From: Actinomycetes bacterium
Lineage (GTDB): Bacteria; Actinomycetota; Acidimicrobiia; Acidimicrobiales; Ilumatobacteraceae
DNA length: 64,000 bases
Direction of reading: 5' to 3'
Assembly: GCA_029782355.1 (NCBI GenBank)
Contig: JAKOUY010000011.1
Span: forward strand, 456,414 to 520,413
Part shown: positions 37,407 through 46,176 of the stretch, in pieces
Layout: each line of letters opens with the position of its first letter
How positions within the stretch are numbered: the stretch's first letter is position 1
Program-made: the position numbers and the translations under genes
Notes under the pieces: model-generated
Told to the model about the DNA's origin: nothing
The model's database searches: none
What the model saw: the letters and a program-made list of their open reading frames with translations, nothing else

Positions 37407-38393
37407 ATGCCATCGTTTCCTGCGAACACGCGCAACGCGATCATCACCGGGTGGGGCACCGCCCAGCCGGCGAAGGTGCTGACCAATCACGATCTGGCCG
37501 AGGTGATGGACACCTCCCACGACTGGATCGTCGAGCGCACCGGCATCCACCGCCGCGCCGTCGGCGGGACCACCGTGGGACTGTCGGTCGAGTCCGGCCG
37601 GCTGGCGATCGACCGCGCCGGCATCGACCCGAGGGAGATCGACGCCCTGGTGCTGGCCACCACCACCCCGGACCGCTGCGTGCCGGCCAGCTCGGCCGCG
37701 GTCCAGCACGAGCTCGGACTGCGCTGTGGCGCCTTCGACATCAACGCCGCCTGCAGCGGATTCGTCTACGGCTTGGTCATCGCCCATGGCCTGGTGGCCA
37801 TGGGCGCCAACAAGATCCTCGTGATCGGCACCGACACCCTGGCCAGGATCACCGACTGGAACGACCGCAACACCGCCGTCCTGTTCGCCGACGGATCGGG
37901 CGCGGTGGTCATGGAAGTGACCGATGACGCTCGTGGCGGGCAGCTGCTCGGGTGGCACCTCGACGCCGACGGCAGCGCCGAGCGGTTCCTCTACGCCGAC
38001 ATCGGCGGCTACATCCAGATGGACGGCAAGGAGGTGTTCCGCCGGGCGGTGCGGATCATGGTCGACTCGGCGGAGCAGTCGATGGCCCAGGCCGGCGTCA
38101 CCGCCGACCAACTCTCGCTGATCGTCCCCCACCAGGCCAACATCCGGATCATCGAGGCTGCCTGCCAGCGCCTTGGCGTGCCGATGGAGCGGGCCGCGAC
38201 GGTGCTGCAACACACCGGCAACACCTCCTCGGCGTCGATCCCGCTGGCGCTCGGTGCGGCCATCGAGGACCACCGGGTCAACCCCGGCGACCTGGTCCTG
38301 CTGGTCGGCTTCGGCGCCGGCATGACCGCGGCCAGCGCCGTCCTGCGGTGGGGCGACGGGCTGCCACACCACCGCCCGGAGGGCCGCCGGTGA
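37407..38393 (+). CDS. fabH: 3-oxoacyl-ACP synthase III
   Basis: Starts fatty acid chains by condensing an acyl-CoA primer with malonyl-ACP. The 328-residue protein has the full Cys-His-Asn triad: INAACSGFVYGL, IVPHQANIRII and LQHTGNTSSASIP. The early WIVERTGIHRR is typical. A GCGAGG sequence lies before the ATG. It follows fabD by 9 bp and overlaps fabG. Confidence 0.96.
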   Translation: MPSFPANTRNAIITGWGTAQPAKVLTNHDLAEVMDTSHDWIVERTGIHRRAVGGTTVGLSVESGRLAIDRAGIDPREIDALVLATTTPDRCVPASSAAVQHELGLRCGAFDINAACSGFVYGLVIAHGLVAMGANKILVIGTDTLARITDWNDRNTAVLFADGSGAVVMEVTDDARGGQLLGWHLDADGSAERFLYADIGGYIQMDGKEVFRRAVRIMVDSAEQSMAQAGVTADQLSLIVPHQANIRIIEAACQRLGVPMERAATVLQHTGNTSSASIPLALGAAIEDHRVNPGDLVLLVGFGAGMTAASAVLRWGDGLPHHRPEGRR

Positions 38394-39094
38394 GCCGTGT
38401 CGTGCTGATCACCGGCGGATCGCGCGGCATCGGCCTGGCCTGCGCCCACCGCTTCGCCGCGCTGGGCGATCGGGTGGCCGTGACCTACCACTCGTCACCG
38501 CCCCCCGACGGCCTGCTGGGCGTGCGCTGCGACGTGACCGACCACGCCCAGGTCGACGCGGCGTTCTCCGAGATCGAGTCGCAGTGGGGGCCGGTCGAGG
38601 TGCTGGTCTCCAACGCCGGGATCACCAACGACGGCCTGCTGCTGCGGATGAAGGAAGCCGACTTCACCTCGGTCATCGACGCCAACCTCAACGCCGCATT
38701 CCGCGTCGTCCGCCGGGCTGCGCCGGCCATGTTGAAGGCCCGCGCCGGGCGGATCGTGCTGATGTCGTCGGTGGTCGGGCTGCTCGGTTCGGCGGGGCAG
38801 GTGAACTACGCCGCGTCGAAGGCCGGCCTGGTCGGGTTGGCCCGCTCGGTGGCCCGCGAGCTGGGTTCCCGCGGCATCACCGCCAACGTCGTCGCCCCCG
38901 GCCCGGTGGCCACCGACATGATCGCTGCCCTGCCCGAGAAGCGCCAGGCCGAGCTCACCGCCGCGGTCCCGCTGGGGCGGATGGCGACCCCCGACGAGAT
39001 CGCCGGTGTCGTCGCCTTCCTCGCCTCGCCCGACGCGGCCTACATCACCGGTGCGGTCATACCGGTCGATGGCGGGCTGGGCATGGGTCACTAA
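38390..39094 (+). CDS. fabG: 3-oxoacyl-ACP reductase
   Basis: NADPH-dependent short-chain dehydrogenase that reduces the beta-keto acyl-ACP. In 234 residues it has the nucleotide loop VLITGGSRGIGLA at the N-terminus, the NAG motif in LVSNAGITND, the catalytic serine in VLMSSVVGLLGS, the YxxxK pair in NYAASKAGLVG, and the closing VIPVDGGLGMGH. The GTG start overlaps the fabH stop as GTGA. Confidence 0.95.
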   Translation: MSRVVLITGGSRGIGLACAHRFAALGDRVAVTYHSSPPPDGLLGVRCDVTDHAQVDAAFSEIESQWGPVEVLVSNAGITNDGLLLRMKEADFTSVIDANLNAAFRVVRRAAPAMLKARAGRIVLMSSVVGLLGSAGQVNYAASKAGLVGLARSVARELGSRGITANVVAPGPVATDMIAALPEKRQAELTAAVPLGRMATPDEIAGVVAFLASPDAAYITGAVIPVDGGLGMGH

Positions 39095-39128
39095 CATCGC
39101 AATCACTTCAACCAAGGAGAACATCCAC

Positions 39129-39371
39129 GTGGACCAAGAACTCTGGGCTCGATTCCGCAAGTGCGCCGTCGAGGTGCTGTCCGTGTCCGAGGACCAGGTC
39201 GTGCCCGAGGCTCGATTCGGTGAAGACCTCGACGCCGACAGCCTCGACCTCGTCGAGCTGGTCATGGCGCTGGAGGAGGAGTTCAACGTCGAAGTGCCCG
39301 AGGACGACCTCGAAGGCATCGAGACCGTCGGCCAGGCATACGACCTGATCGTCGGCAAGCTCCACCAGTGA
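39129..39371 (+). CDS. acpP: Acyl carrier protein
   Basis: An 80-residue acidic helical carrier of growing acyl chains. The serine that takes 4'-phosphopantetheine is in EDLDADSLDLVELVMALEEE. The GTG at 39129 is preferred because AAGGAG lies 9 nt upstream and the protein then has normal length. It sits between fabG and fabF. Confidence 0.95.
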   Translation: MDQELWARFRKCAVEVLSVSEDQVVPEARFGEDLDADSLDLVELVMALEEEFNVEVPEDDLEGIETVGQAYDLIVGKLHQ

Positions 39372-39414
39372 CAGGAGCCCCCGGCGGGCTGCGTTCCATC
39401 GGCGGGAGAGTGGC

Positions 39415-40599
39415 GTGAAGGGCGTCGGACGGCGAGTGGCCATCACCGGCTACGGCGTGGTCGCGCCGTGCGGGATCGGCAAGGAGGCGTTCTGGGCCGG
39501 GCTCAACGGTCCGGCGCTGACCTCAGGTCGCTCCACCGAGATCGCCGGCTGGGACCCGAGCCCGTACTACGACAGCCCCAAGGAAGCTCGCCGCGCCGAC
39601 CGCTTCGAGCAGCTCGCCACCGCAGCTGCGGCTGAGGCGTTCCAGCAAGCGGGCCGGCCGGCGGTCGACCCCCACCGCTTCGGCACCATCTTCGGCACCG
39701 GCGTGGGCGGTCTGCGCAGCACCGAGGACCAGATCGAGGTGCTGATCAGCAAGGGAGAGCGGCGGGTCTCGCCGTTCCTGGTCCCGATGATGATGGCCAA
39801 CGGTGGCGGGGCGGCCATCTCGATGCGCTACGGGCTACAGGGACCGAACGAGACCATTTGCACGGCATGCGCGGCAAGCACCCACGCGATCGGCTACGCC
39901 GCCCGGCTGATCTCGTGGGACCTGGCCGATGCCGTGGCCACCGGCGGGGCCGAGAGCGCCAACTGTCCCATCGGCATCGCCAGCTTCGGCAACATGACCG
40001 CCCTGTCGACGTCGGGACGGAGCATGCCGTTCGACGCCGAGCGCGACGGTTTCGTGCTCGGCGAGGGTGCGGCCGTGTTCATCCTCGAGGAGTGGAGCGC
40101 GGCCGAGGATCGGGGTGCCACCATCCTGGGCGAGGTACTCGGCGCCGGCTCCAACGCCGACGCCCACCACATCACCGCTCCGTCACCCGGTGGTGTCGGG
40201 GCCATTGCCTGCATGCGCGCCGCGCTGGACGACGCCGGACTGGAGCCGTCCGACATCGTCCAGATCAACGCCCACGGGACATCGACGCCGCTGAACGATG
40301 CGGCCGAGGCGGCCGCGGTGGCCGCCGTCTTCGGGGCCAGCGGGGTGGCCATCACCTCGACCAAGGGCGTGACCGGCCATGCGCTGGGCGCCGCCGGCGC
40401 GCTGGAGCTGGCGGCCGTGCTCGGGTCGTTCGAGCATCGCCAGATCCCGCCCACGGCTGGAACCACGCACCTCGACGCCGAGATGGCCATCGACCTGGTC
40501 ACCGGCTCGGCCCGCCCGTTCACCCCCGGCCCGACCATGTCGAACAACTTCGGCTTCGGCGGCCACAACGGCAGCATCATCATCGCCCCGGCGCGCTGA
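39415..40599 (+). CDS. fabF: 3-oxoacyl-ACP synthase II
   Basis: Chain-elongating condensing enzyme, 394 residues. The active-site cysteine is in TICTACAASTHAIGY, the two histidines are in INAHGTSTPLND and GVTGHALGAAGAL, and the C-terminal NNFGFGGHNGS is intact. The start GTG at 39415 follows GGGAG. It ends the fab operon, 28 bp from the convergent glyoxalase-fold gene. Confidence 0.96.
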   Translation: MKGVGRRVAITGYGVVAPCGIGKEAFWAGLNGPALTSGRSTEIAGWDPSPYYDSPKEARRADRFEQLATAAAAEAFQQAGRPAVDPHRFGTIFGTGVGGLRSTEDQIEVLISKGERRVSPFLVPMMMANGGGAAISMRYGLQGPNETICTACAASTHAIGYAARLISWDLADAVATGGAESANCPIGIASFGNMTALSTSGRSMPFDAERDGFVLGEGAAVFILEEWSAAEDRGATILGEVLGAGSNADAHHITAPSPGGVGAIACMRAALDDAGLEPSDIVQINAHGTSTPLNDAAEAAAVAAVFGASGVAITSTKGVTGHALGAAGALELAAVLGSFEHRQIPPTAGTTHLDAEMAIDLVTGSARPFTPGPTMSNNFGFGGHNGSIIIAPAR

Positions 40600-40627
40600 G
40601 CCGCCCCGGGTCGAACCGCCAGGCGAC

Positions 40628-41071
40628 TCAGCGGGTCGCCGTGTCGCCGGTGGGCTCGTGCCCGGCGTGGCGCTGGCGGAACTGGATGACGTTGCCCTCG
40701 GGATCCCAACCGTCGATGACGCGGGTGCCCATGAACGTCCACTCACGCTCGACGGGCAGTAGGCCGCCGCCGTGGGCGGTGACCGAGGAGCGGACCTCGT
40801 CGATGTCGGCGACGAAGAACACCGGCTTGACCGCCGTGTCCTCGCGCAACTCGGGCGGGTCGGCGATCTCGATGTCGACGGCCAGGAAGTGCGGGATCTC
40901 GTGGACGATCAGCTCGACGTGGGCACTGTGCAGGACGTCGTAGGACGGATCCTCGGCGACTCGCTGCAGGCCGAGTGCGTCGGCGTAGAACGAGGAGAGA
41001 CGCACCTTGTCGACCGCGTAGACCACCATGCCTGCCGACGGGCCGGCGTCCGTCGGGGACGCGCCGCTCAC
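40628..41071 (-). CDS. Glyoxalase/bleomycin-resistance fold (VOC) protein
   Basis: A 147-residue protein of the vicinal-oxygen-chelate superfamily with two beta-alpha-beta-beta-beta modules: VVYAVDKVRLSSFYADALGL at the N-terminus and VKPVFFVADIDEVRSSV in the second half, ending with DGWDPEGNVIQFRQR. Histidine and glutamate metal ligands are possible (HVELIVHEI, EGNVIQF). The reaction is unknown. The GTG at 41071 overlaps the FabZ-like stop as GTGA and the gene is the last of the minus-strand group. Confidence 0.75.
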   Translation of the reverse strand: MSGASPTDAGPSAGMVVYAVDKVRLSSFYADALGLQRVAEDPSYDVLHSAHVELIVHEIPHFLAVDIEIADPPELREDTAVKPVFFVADIDEVRSSVTAHGGGLLPVEREWTFMGTRVIDGWDPEGNVIQFRQRHAGHEPTGDTATR

Positions 41072-41496
41072 TGGTCCACCATCACGAACATCAGCTCGCA
41101 CTCGCAGGCGACCTGCCCGCCCAGCATCGCACGCCCCGTACCCTTCCCGGCCCTCGCCGACATTCGACCCAACTCGACCGCCAACTCCAACTCGTCGCCC
41201 GGCGACACCTGGCGGCGGAAGCGGGCACCGTCCAGCCCGCCGAACAGCGGCAGCTTGTCTCGTTTGGCCGGATCGGCCAGCACGGCGATGGCTCCCATCT
41301 GGGCGATCGCCTCGCACATCAGAACGCCGGGCAACGTCGGCCGACCGGGAAAGTGACCGGGCCAGAACCACTCGTCGGCCCCCAGCCGCCAGACGCCTCG
41401 GGCAGACACGCCGGGCTCGACCGCCAGCACCTCGCTGACGAACAGGAAGGGTGGCCGGTGCGGGAGCAGATCGGTGGGTGCGGGGAGCGGCGTCAC
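41068..41496 (-). CDS. FabZ-like hotdog-fold dehydratase
   Basis: A 142-residue hotdog-fold protein resembling beta-hydroxyacyl-ACP dehydratase FabZ. LLPHRPPFLFVSEV and the catalytic region WPGHFPGRPTLPGVLMCEAIAQ carry the histidine and glutamate used by FabZ. It may supply the dehydratase missing from the nearby fab operon, although it is transcribed with trp genes. A role in another acyl pathway is possible. GTGA overlaps join it to the genes on both sides. Confidence 0.82.
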   Translation of the reverse strand: MTPLPAPTDLLPHRPPFLFVSEVLAVEPGVSARGVWRLGADEWFWPGHFPGRPTLPGVLMCEAIAQMGAIAVLADPAKRDKLPLFGGLDGARFRRQVSPGDELELAVELGRMSARAGKGTGRAMLGGQVACECELMFVMVDQ

Positions 41497-41819
41497 CCGG
41501 TCAGCTTGCCACGGACCCGGCGCAGGCCATGGCCGAAGAAGCCACCACGTGGGCGGGCGTGGGCGTGGTAGTGGTCGGGGATGCTGCGCATGTTGTCGTC
41601 GACGTAGTGACCGTCGGCGAAGTCGTAGTGCTCGGCCACGATGGCGCCGAGGCGGGCGACGAGGTCGTCACGCACGCCCGCCGGTGGCACCGGGTCGTGG
41701 ACCTTCCAGACCACCATCGGCACGTAGCACTGCTCGCACTCGGCGATCCAGCAGTGCTCGTCCTCGTGGAACCACTCGGTCAGCCGCTCGGCCCGGCACA
41801 ACAGGCAGTGCTCGGTCAC
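41493..41819 (-). CDS. Small two-CxxC protein of unknown function
   Basis: A 108-residue protein with two cysteine pairs, CLLC near the N-terminus and CEQC about 30 residues later, likely to bind zinc. A C-terminal stretch MRSIPDHYHAHARPRGGFF is rich in histidines and recalls the H-x-H end of HIT proteins, though the fold is not established. I do not recognise the family. GTGA overlaps with trpA and with the FabZ-like gene put it firmly in this operon. Confidence 0.7.
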   Translation of the reverse strand: MTEHCLLCRAERLTEWFHEDEHCWIAECEQCYVPMVVWKVHDPVPPAGVRDDLVARLGAIVAEHYDFADGHYVDDNMRSIPDHYHAHARPRGGFFGHGLRRVRGKLTG

Positions 41820-42589
41820 GATGCGATGGCCGCCCGGACCTCGGCGACGTAGGCGGCCACCGCGTCGGGGCCCCCGTCGAGCATGCGGCGCATCACCGAG
41901 GCACCCTGGACCACCCCATCGGCCACCGTGCAGGCTTCGGCGGCCTGAGCCGCGTTGGACACGCCGACCCCGATCAGCACGGGGATGCCATCGGATCCGG
42001 TCACCGTCTTCACCCGTCTGGCCAACGTCGCCGCAGTGGAGGCCAGCGAATCGCGCTCCCCCGTCACGCCCAGCAGCCCGACGGAGTAGACGAATCCACG
42101 GGCACGGGCGACGATGCGCACCAGGCGCTCGTCGGGAGCCGTCGGCGCGGCCAGCATGACGGTCTCCACACCGGCCCAGTCGGCCGACTCGGTCCACGGC
42201 GCCGACTCCTCCAGCGGCAGGTCGGGCACGATGGCTGCGGCGATGCCGGCCCCGGCCAGCTCGCTGGCGAAGCGACGGTGGCCGGCCCGATGGACCGTGT
42301 TGTAGTAGGTCATGACGGCCAGCGGGATCGCCACGTCCAGCCGGCGCACGCTGTCCAAGATGGACGGGTACGTCGCCCCGGCGCGCAATGCCCGCTCCGA
42401 CGCCTCCTGGATGACCGGACCGTCCATCACCGGGTCGCTGAACGGCAGGCCGATCTCCACGGCGTCGGCCCCCGAAGCGGCGCAGGCGCGCACCGCATCG
42501 TCCCAGCCAGGCAGGCCGCCCGTCACGTACGGCACCAACAGCTTGCGCCCGGCGGCCCGCTTGGCGCGTAGCGACGACTCCAGACTCAC
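41816..42589 (-). CDS. trpA: Tryptophan synthase alpha subunit
   Basis: Cleaves indole-3-glycerol phosphate to indole, passed to TrpB. The 257-residue barrel has the catalytic glutamate in [18 protein letters not shown], the aspartate in [12 protein letters not shown], and the phosphate site in [13 protein letters not shown] overlaps with trpB upstream and the CxxC gene downstream show tight coupling. Confidence 0.96.
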   Translation of the reverse strand: MSLESSLRAKRAAGRKLLVPYVTGGLPGWDDAVRACAASGADAVEIGLPFSDPVMDGPVIQEASERALRAGATYPSILDSVRRLDVAIPLAVMTYYNTVHRAGHRRFASELAGAGIAAAIVPDLPLEESAPWTESADWAGVETVMLAAPTAPDERLVRIVARARGFVYSVGLLGVTGERDSLASTAATLARRVKTVTGSDGIPVLIGVGVSNAAQAAEACTVADGVVQGASVMRRMLDGGPDAVAAYVAEVRAAIAS

Positions 42590-43743
42590 GCCAGCAGGTC
42601 CATCATCTGGGCGACGTCCTTGTCGCCGCGGCCGGACAGATTGACCAGCACGGTCGCGCCGGGCATGGCGTGCGCCTCGCGCATCACCCAGGCGATGGCG
42701 TGGGCGCTCTCGAGGGCCGGGATGATGCCCTCGCTGCGGGCCAGCGCCTGGAACGCCTCGACCACCTCGCCGTCGGTCACCGACGGGTACTCGGCCCGCC
42801 CGATCGATGCCAGATGGCTGTGCTCCGGTCCGACTCCCGGATAGTCGAGGCCGGCGGAGATCGACTCGGCCTCCAGCACCTGACCGAACTCGTCCTGCAT
42901 CAGGTAGCTGCGCATGCCATGCACGACCCCTGGCTGACCACGCCCGACCGCCGCGCCTCCGGCCGGCTCGACTCCCACCAACCGCGACCGTCCGTCGACG
43001 AACCCGGAGAAGATGCCGATGGCGTTCGACCCGCCGCCGACACAGGCGACCACCACGTCAGGCACGTCGTCGAGCAACACCTGGCACTGGGCGTAGGCCT
43101 CGTCGCCGATCACCCGGTGGAACTCGCGGACCATCCACGGATACGGGTGCGGACCCATGACCGAGCCGAGGCAGTAGTGCGTCGCCCCGACGTTGGCCAC
43201 CCAATCGCGCATCGCCTCGTTGACCGCATCCTTGAGCGTCCGGCTGCCGCTGTGCACGGCCTCCACCTCGCTGCCGAGCAGGCGCATGCGGAACACGTTC
43301 AGGGCCTGACGCTCGACGTCGACGGCCCCCATGTACACCTTGCACTCCAGGCCGAACAGGGCCGCCGCCGTGGCACTGGCCACGCCGTGCTGGCCGGCGC
43401 CGGTCTCGGCCACCAGGCGGGTCTTGCCCATCCGCTTGGCCAGCAGCGCCTGGCCGACGACGTTGTTGATCTTGTGCGAGCCGGTGTGGTTGAGGTCTTC
43501 GCGCTTCAGCAGCAGGCGGACCCCGAGACGATCGCCGAGGTTGCGGCACTCGCTGATCATCGAGGGACGCCCGGCGAAGGTTCGCAGCGCGTCGCCGAGC
43601 TCGGTGCGAAAGCCGGGATCGGCCCAGGCCTGGCGAAACGCCGTCTCCAGCTCCTGGCAGGCGGGCACCAGCGTCTCAGGGACGTAGCGACCCCCGAACT
43701 CACCGAAGCGGCCGGTGTCGGACGGCTCGGCCATCAGCGTCAT
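42586..43743 (-). CDS. trpB: Tryptophan synthase beta subunit
   Basis: PLP enzyme that joins indole and serine. The 385-residue protein begins [13 protein letters not shown] and has the PLP lysine in [15 protein letters not shown], the phosphate loop [10 protein letters not shown], and the catalytic glutamate region [12 protein letters not shown]. The ATG at 43743 has AAGGAG 6 nt upstream. It follows trpF by 63 bp. Confidence 0.97.
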   Translation of the reverse strand: MTLMAEPSDTGRFGEFGGRYVPETLVPACQELETAFRQAWADPGFRTELGDALRTFAGRPSMISECRNLGDRLGVRLLLKREDLNHTGSHKINNVVGQALLAKRMGKTRLVAETGAGQHGVASATAAALFGLECKVYMGAVDVERQALNVFRMRLLGSEVEAVHSGSRTLKDAVNEAMRDWVANVGATHYCLGSVMGPHPYPWMVREFHRVIGDEAYAQCQVLLDDVPDVVVACVGGGSNAIGIFSGFVDGRSRLVGVEPAGGAAVGRGQPGVVHGMRSYLMQDEFGQVLEAESISAGLDYPGVGPEHSHLASIGRAEYPSVTDGEVVEAFQALARSEGIIPALESAHAIAWVMREAHAMPGATVLVNLSGRGDKDVAQMMDLLA

Positions 43744-43806
43744 AGCGCTCCTTGATAGCGGCTGGCGGGCGGTGTTGACGAATGAGCCGAGCCGGTCGCC
43801 GACCGC

Positions 43807-44466
43807 TCAGTAGTCGTCGTCGGCCCAGTCGTAGGGCAGGTCGTCCGGCCCGAGGTGCGGTTCGGGTGCGGCCTGGCGGGCCCGATCGATGAACGCCTTG
43901 ACCTTCAGCGGGTCCTTGCGGCCCGGGGACTTCTCCACCCCGGTGGACACGTCGACGCCCCACGGGCGGACGCGGTCCACCGCCGTGGCCACGTTGTCCG
44001 GGGTCAGCCCTCCGGCCAGGATCAGCCGTTCGACGTCGGGGACGTCGTCGAGCTGGTTCCAGTCGAACAGCTGCCCGCTGCCCGGGCTCGGCGCATCGAC
44101 GAGGATCATGCCGGTGCCGAACTGGTCGGCGCGGCGGGCGTCGGGCGAGCCGGCGGCGACGGCCTTGATCACCCAGCGCAGCTTGGACGCCACCTCCATG
44201 ACCATGGCCGGCGTCTCCCGGCCGTGCAGCTGGGCGGCCTTGACCCCGGCTCGGTGGACGGTGTCGAGGACCAGGTCGGGATGCTCGTCGCGGAACACCC
44301 CGACCGTGAGGATCTCCGGGGGCAGCCGGCGGGTGATGTCGTAGACCTGCCGGGCGGCGATCTGGCGGGGCGAGGGGGCGAAGACGAACCCGACCGCATC
44401 GGCGCCCATCGCCACGGCGAACAGGGCATCGTCCTCGTTGGTGATCCCGCAGATCTTGACGAACAT
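43807..44466 (-). CDS. trpF: Phosphoribosylanthranilate isomerase
   Basis: Amadori-type isomerase of tryptophan synthesis, 219 residues. The general base cysteine is in MFVKICGITNEDDA and the acid aspartate in MILVDAPSPGSG; AGGLTPDNV and VDVSTGVEKSPG form the phosphate site. An acidic C-terminal tail (DLPYDWADDDY) is unusual. The ATG follows TACCGT by 8 nt, so trpF may have its own promoter. Confidence 0.95.
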   Translation of the reverse strand: MFVKICGITNEDDALFAVAMGADAVGFVFAPSPRQIAARQVYDITRRLPPEILTVGVFRDEHPDLVLDTVHRAGVKAAQLHGRETPAMVMEVASKLRWVIKAVAAGSPDARRADQFGTGMILVDAPSPGSGQLFDWNQLDDVPDVERLILAGGLTPDNVATAVDRVRPWGVDVSTGVEKSPGRKDPLKVKAFIDRARQAAPEPHLGPDDLPYDWADDDY

Positions 44467-44474
44467 CGCTCGCC

Positions 44475-44480
44475 ACGGTA
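44475..44480 (-). promoter_or_regulatory. Candidate -10 box of trpF
   Basis: TACCGT on the minus strand ends 8 nt before the trpF ATG, in the gap shared with a divergent gene. Confidence 0.4.
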
Positions 44481-44539
44481 GTGGGCGCCGGGTCGCCGTT
44501 CGCTGACCGCCGTGGTACCGAGCCGGGGGGATGATCGCG

Positions 44540-44594
44540 ACGAGTCTGGGACGAGTCTTGGACGGGTTCTCACCGTCCTCTCACCTTGGTTCGC
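44540..44594. repeat. 11-bp direct repeats in the trpF upstream region
   Basis: ACGAGTCTGGG and ACGAGTCTTGG are adjacent 11-bp copies (44540-44561). They are followed in the same register by ACGGGTTCTCA and CCGTCCTCTCA, which resemble each other at the TCTCA end. Direct repeats with 11-bp period are the usual layout of OmpR/PhoB-type regulator sites. They lie between divergent genes. Confidence 0.45.
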
Positions 44595-44656
44595 GCATCA
44601 TGACGATCGTGTGACGGGCGGACCCCCCAGTCCCGACACAGGAAGGCGCTCCCCCG

Positions 44657-45385
44657 GTGAACCACGTCGACGTCCGACCGAACCGTCCCCGACCGGCCCA
44701 CGCCCGGGCCATCGACCCGCTGATCCGCGCCGCCGCCGGGCTGGCGCCGCTTCCGGGCTCGACGGCCCGTGCGGTGGCCACCGCCCGGCGATCCCGCCCA
44801 CACCCGGCTCGCCGGGCCCGGCGGATGACCGGGGCCGCAGCACTGGGCGGGATGGCGGTCATGACCGTGGCGATGACCGCCGGGGCGGCGTCACGCGCCG
44901 CCGAGCGACGCACCGCCGCCAGCGCCGACGCGGCCGTGGCCAGCACCCCGGCGGCGGCGACGGCGAGCGACGGGAACTCGACCCCCGGCACGACGTCGGC
45001 GCCGCGGTCCACGGCGGCGCGCTCGTCCCGCCGCACCACCGTCGTCTCCGCATCCCGCCGCGCCGCCCGACCCGCCACCCCGGTCAGCGCCGCAGCTCCG
45101 CTGGGTCGGGCGACCAACAGGACGCTGCCGGCGATGAACCATCCGGCCAGCCCGGCACCGACGGCGCGCATCGCCACCACCCGGGTGGCGCGGAACACCT
45201 CCACCAGCCGGCCGCGCGCCACGCCGCGGCCGACGACCACCACCTCAGCACCCGTGGTGGTCCGAGTGACCGCCGCCGCCCGGCCGGCGCCGGCGGTGCA
45301 CCGCACCAAGCCGACGGTGGCCAAGCCGGCCCCGGTGGTCGCCAAGCCGGCGCCGGCGCCGCAGGTCCGCAGCCACGGCAGCTGA
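44657..45385 (+). CDS. Low-complexity Ala/Thr/Pro/Arg-rich protein, possibly membrane-anchored
   Basis: A 242-residue reading with a basic N-terminus, one hydrophobic stretch (MTGAAALGGMAVMTVAMTAG, about residues 57-76) and a long Ala/Thr/Pro/Ser tail ending in KPAPVVAKPAPAP-type repeats. An AGGAAGG sequence precedes the GTG. I do not recognise a domain. An overlapping minus-strand reading (44581-45345) has the same third-codon positions, so base composition does not separate them; the plus strand is favoured for its start context and repeat-like tail. It interrupts the trp group. Confidence 0.45.
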   Translation: MNHVDVRPNRPRPAHARAIDPLIRAAAGLAPLPGSTARAVATARRSRPHPARRARRMTGAAALGGMAVMTVAMTAGAASRAAERRTAASADAAVASTPAAATASDGNSTPGTTSAPRSTAARSSRRTTVVSASRRAARPATPVSAAAPLGRATNRTLPAMNHPASPAPTARIATTRVARNTSTSRPRATPRPTTTTSAPVVVRVTAAARPAPAVHRTKPTVAKPAPVVAKPAPAPQVRSHGS

Positions 45386-45397
45386 GCGAGCCGCTCA
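45383..45397. terminator. Small palindrome spanning two convergent stop codons
   Basis: TGAGCG and CGCTCA form a 6-bp stem with a 3-nt loop. The left arm includes the plus-strand TGA stop and the right arm the trpC stop. It may be a weak bidirectional terminator. Confidence 0.3.
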
Positions 45398-46165
45398 GGC
45401 GCGCAGCAACCGCACGGTGGCTGCCGGATCGGTCGAGGTCACCAGGGTCTCCCCCACCAGCACGGCGTCGTAGCCGGCGCGCCGCAAGCTGATCGCGTCA
45501 TCTGGGCCGCGAACCCCGCTCTCGGCGACGCGCACGCACGACGGTGGGATCCGCCCGGCCATCCGCCGGGCGCGTTCGTGATCGACCTGGAAGGTGACCA
45601 GGTCGCGCTGGTTGACGCCCACCAGCGTGGCCCCGACCGCCAGCGCCCGATCCAGCTCGGTCTCGTCATGGATCTCCACCAGGGCATCGAGTCCGACGGC
45701 GCCGGCCAGCGCGTGGAAGTCGGCCAGCTCGTGGTCGTCCAGCACGGCAGCGATCAGCAGCACGCAGTCGGCCCCCATCAGCCGGGCGTCGACCACGTCG
45801 TGGGCCGACACCGTGAAGTCCTTGCGGATCACCGGCAGGCCGGCCGCGTCCCGCGCCCGGCGCAGGTCGTCGACCGAACCACCGAAGAACTCGGCGTCGG
45901 TCAGCACCGATACGCACGCCGCCCCGCCGAGCCGATACTGCTCGGCCAGCGCCGCCGGATCGAGGCCGGCCCGCAGGTCGCCCTTGCTCGGCGAGCGGCG
46001 CTTGATCTCGGCGATGACGGCCAGGTCGGTCCGGCGCAGCGCAGCCGCGAACCCGCGGCACGGTTCCATGGACGCGGCCCGTTCGACCAGGGGGTCCAAC
46101 GGGCGGTGATCGTCGGCCGCCACGGCGCGATGGCGGGCCACGATCCGATCGAGATAGGTGGCCAT
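45395..46165 (-). CDS. trpC: Indole-3-glycerol phosphate synthase
   Basis: Ring-closing enzyme of tryptophan synthesis, 256 residues. AVIAEIKRRSPSKGDL holds the first catalytic lysine, PVIRKDFTVSAHDV the second, and VGVNQRDLVTFQV plus VAESGVRGPDD are also typical. The ATG at 46165 is 11 bp after the glyS stop. It is separated from trpF by a plus-strand gene. Confidence 0.96.
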   Translation of the reverse strand: MATYLDRIVARHRAVAADDHRPLDPLVERAASMEPCRGFAAALRRTDLAVIAEIKRRSPSKGDLRAGLDPAALAEQYRLGGAACVSVLTDAEFFGGSVDDLRRARDAAGLPVIRKDFTVSAHDVVDARLMGADCVLLIAAVLDDHELADFHALAGAVGLDALVEIHDETELDRALAVGATLVGVNQRDLVTFQVDHERARRMAGRIPPSCVRVAESGVRGPDDAISLRRAGYDAVLVGETLVTSTDPAATVRLLRA

Positions 46166-46176
46166 CGGCGGTGGGA

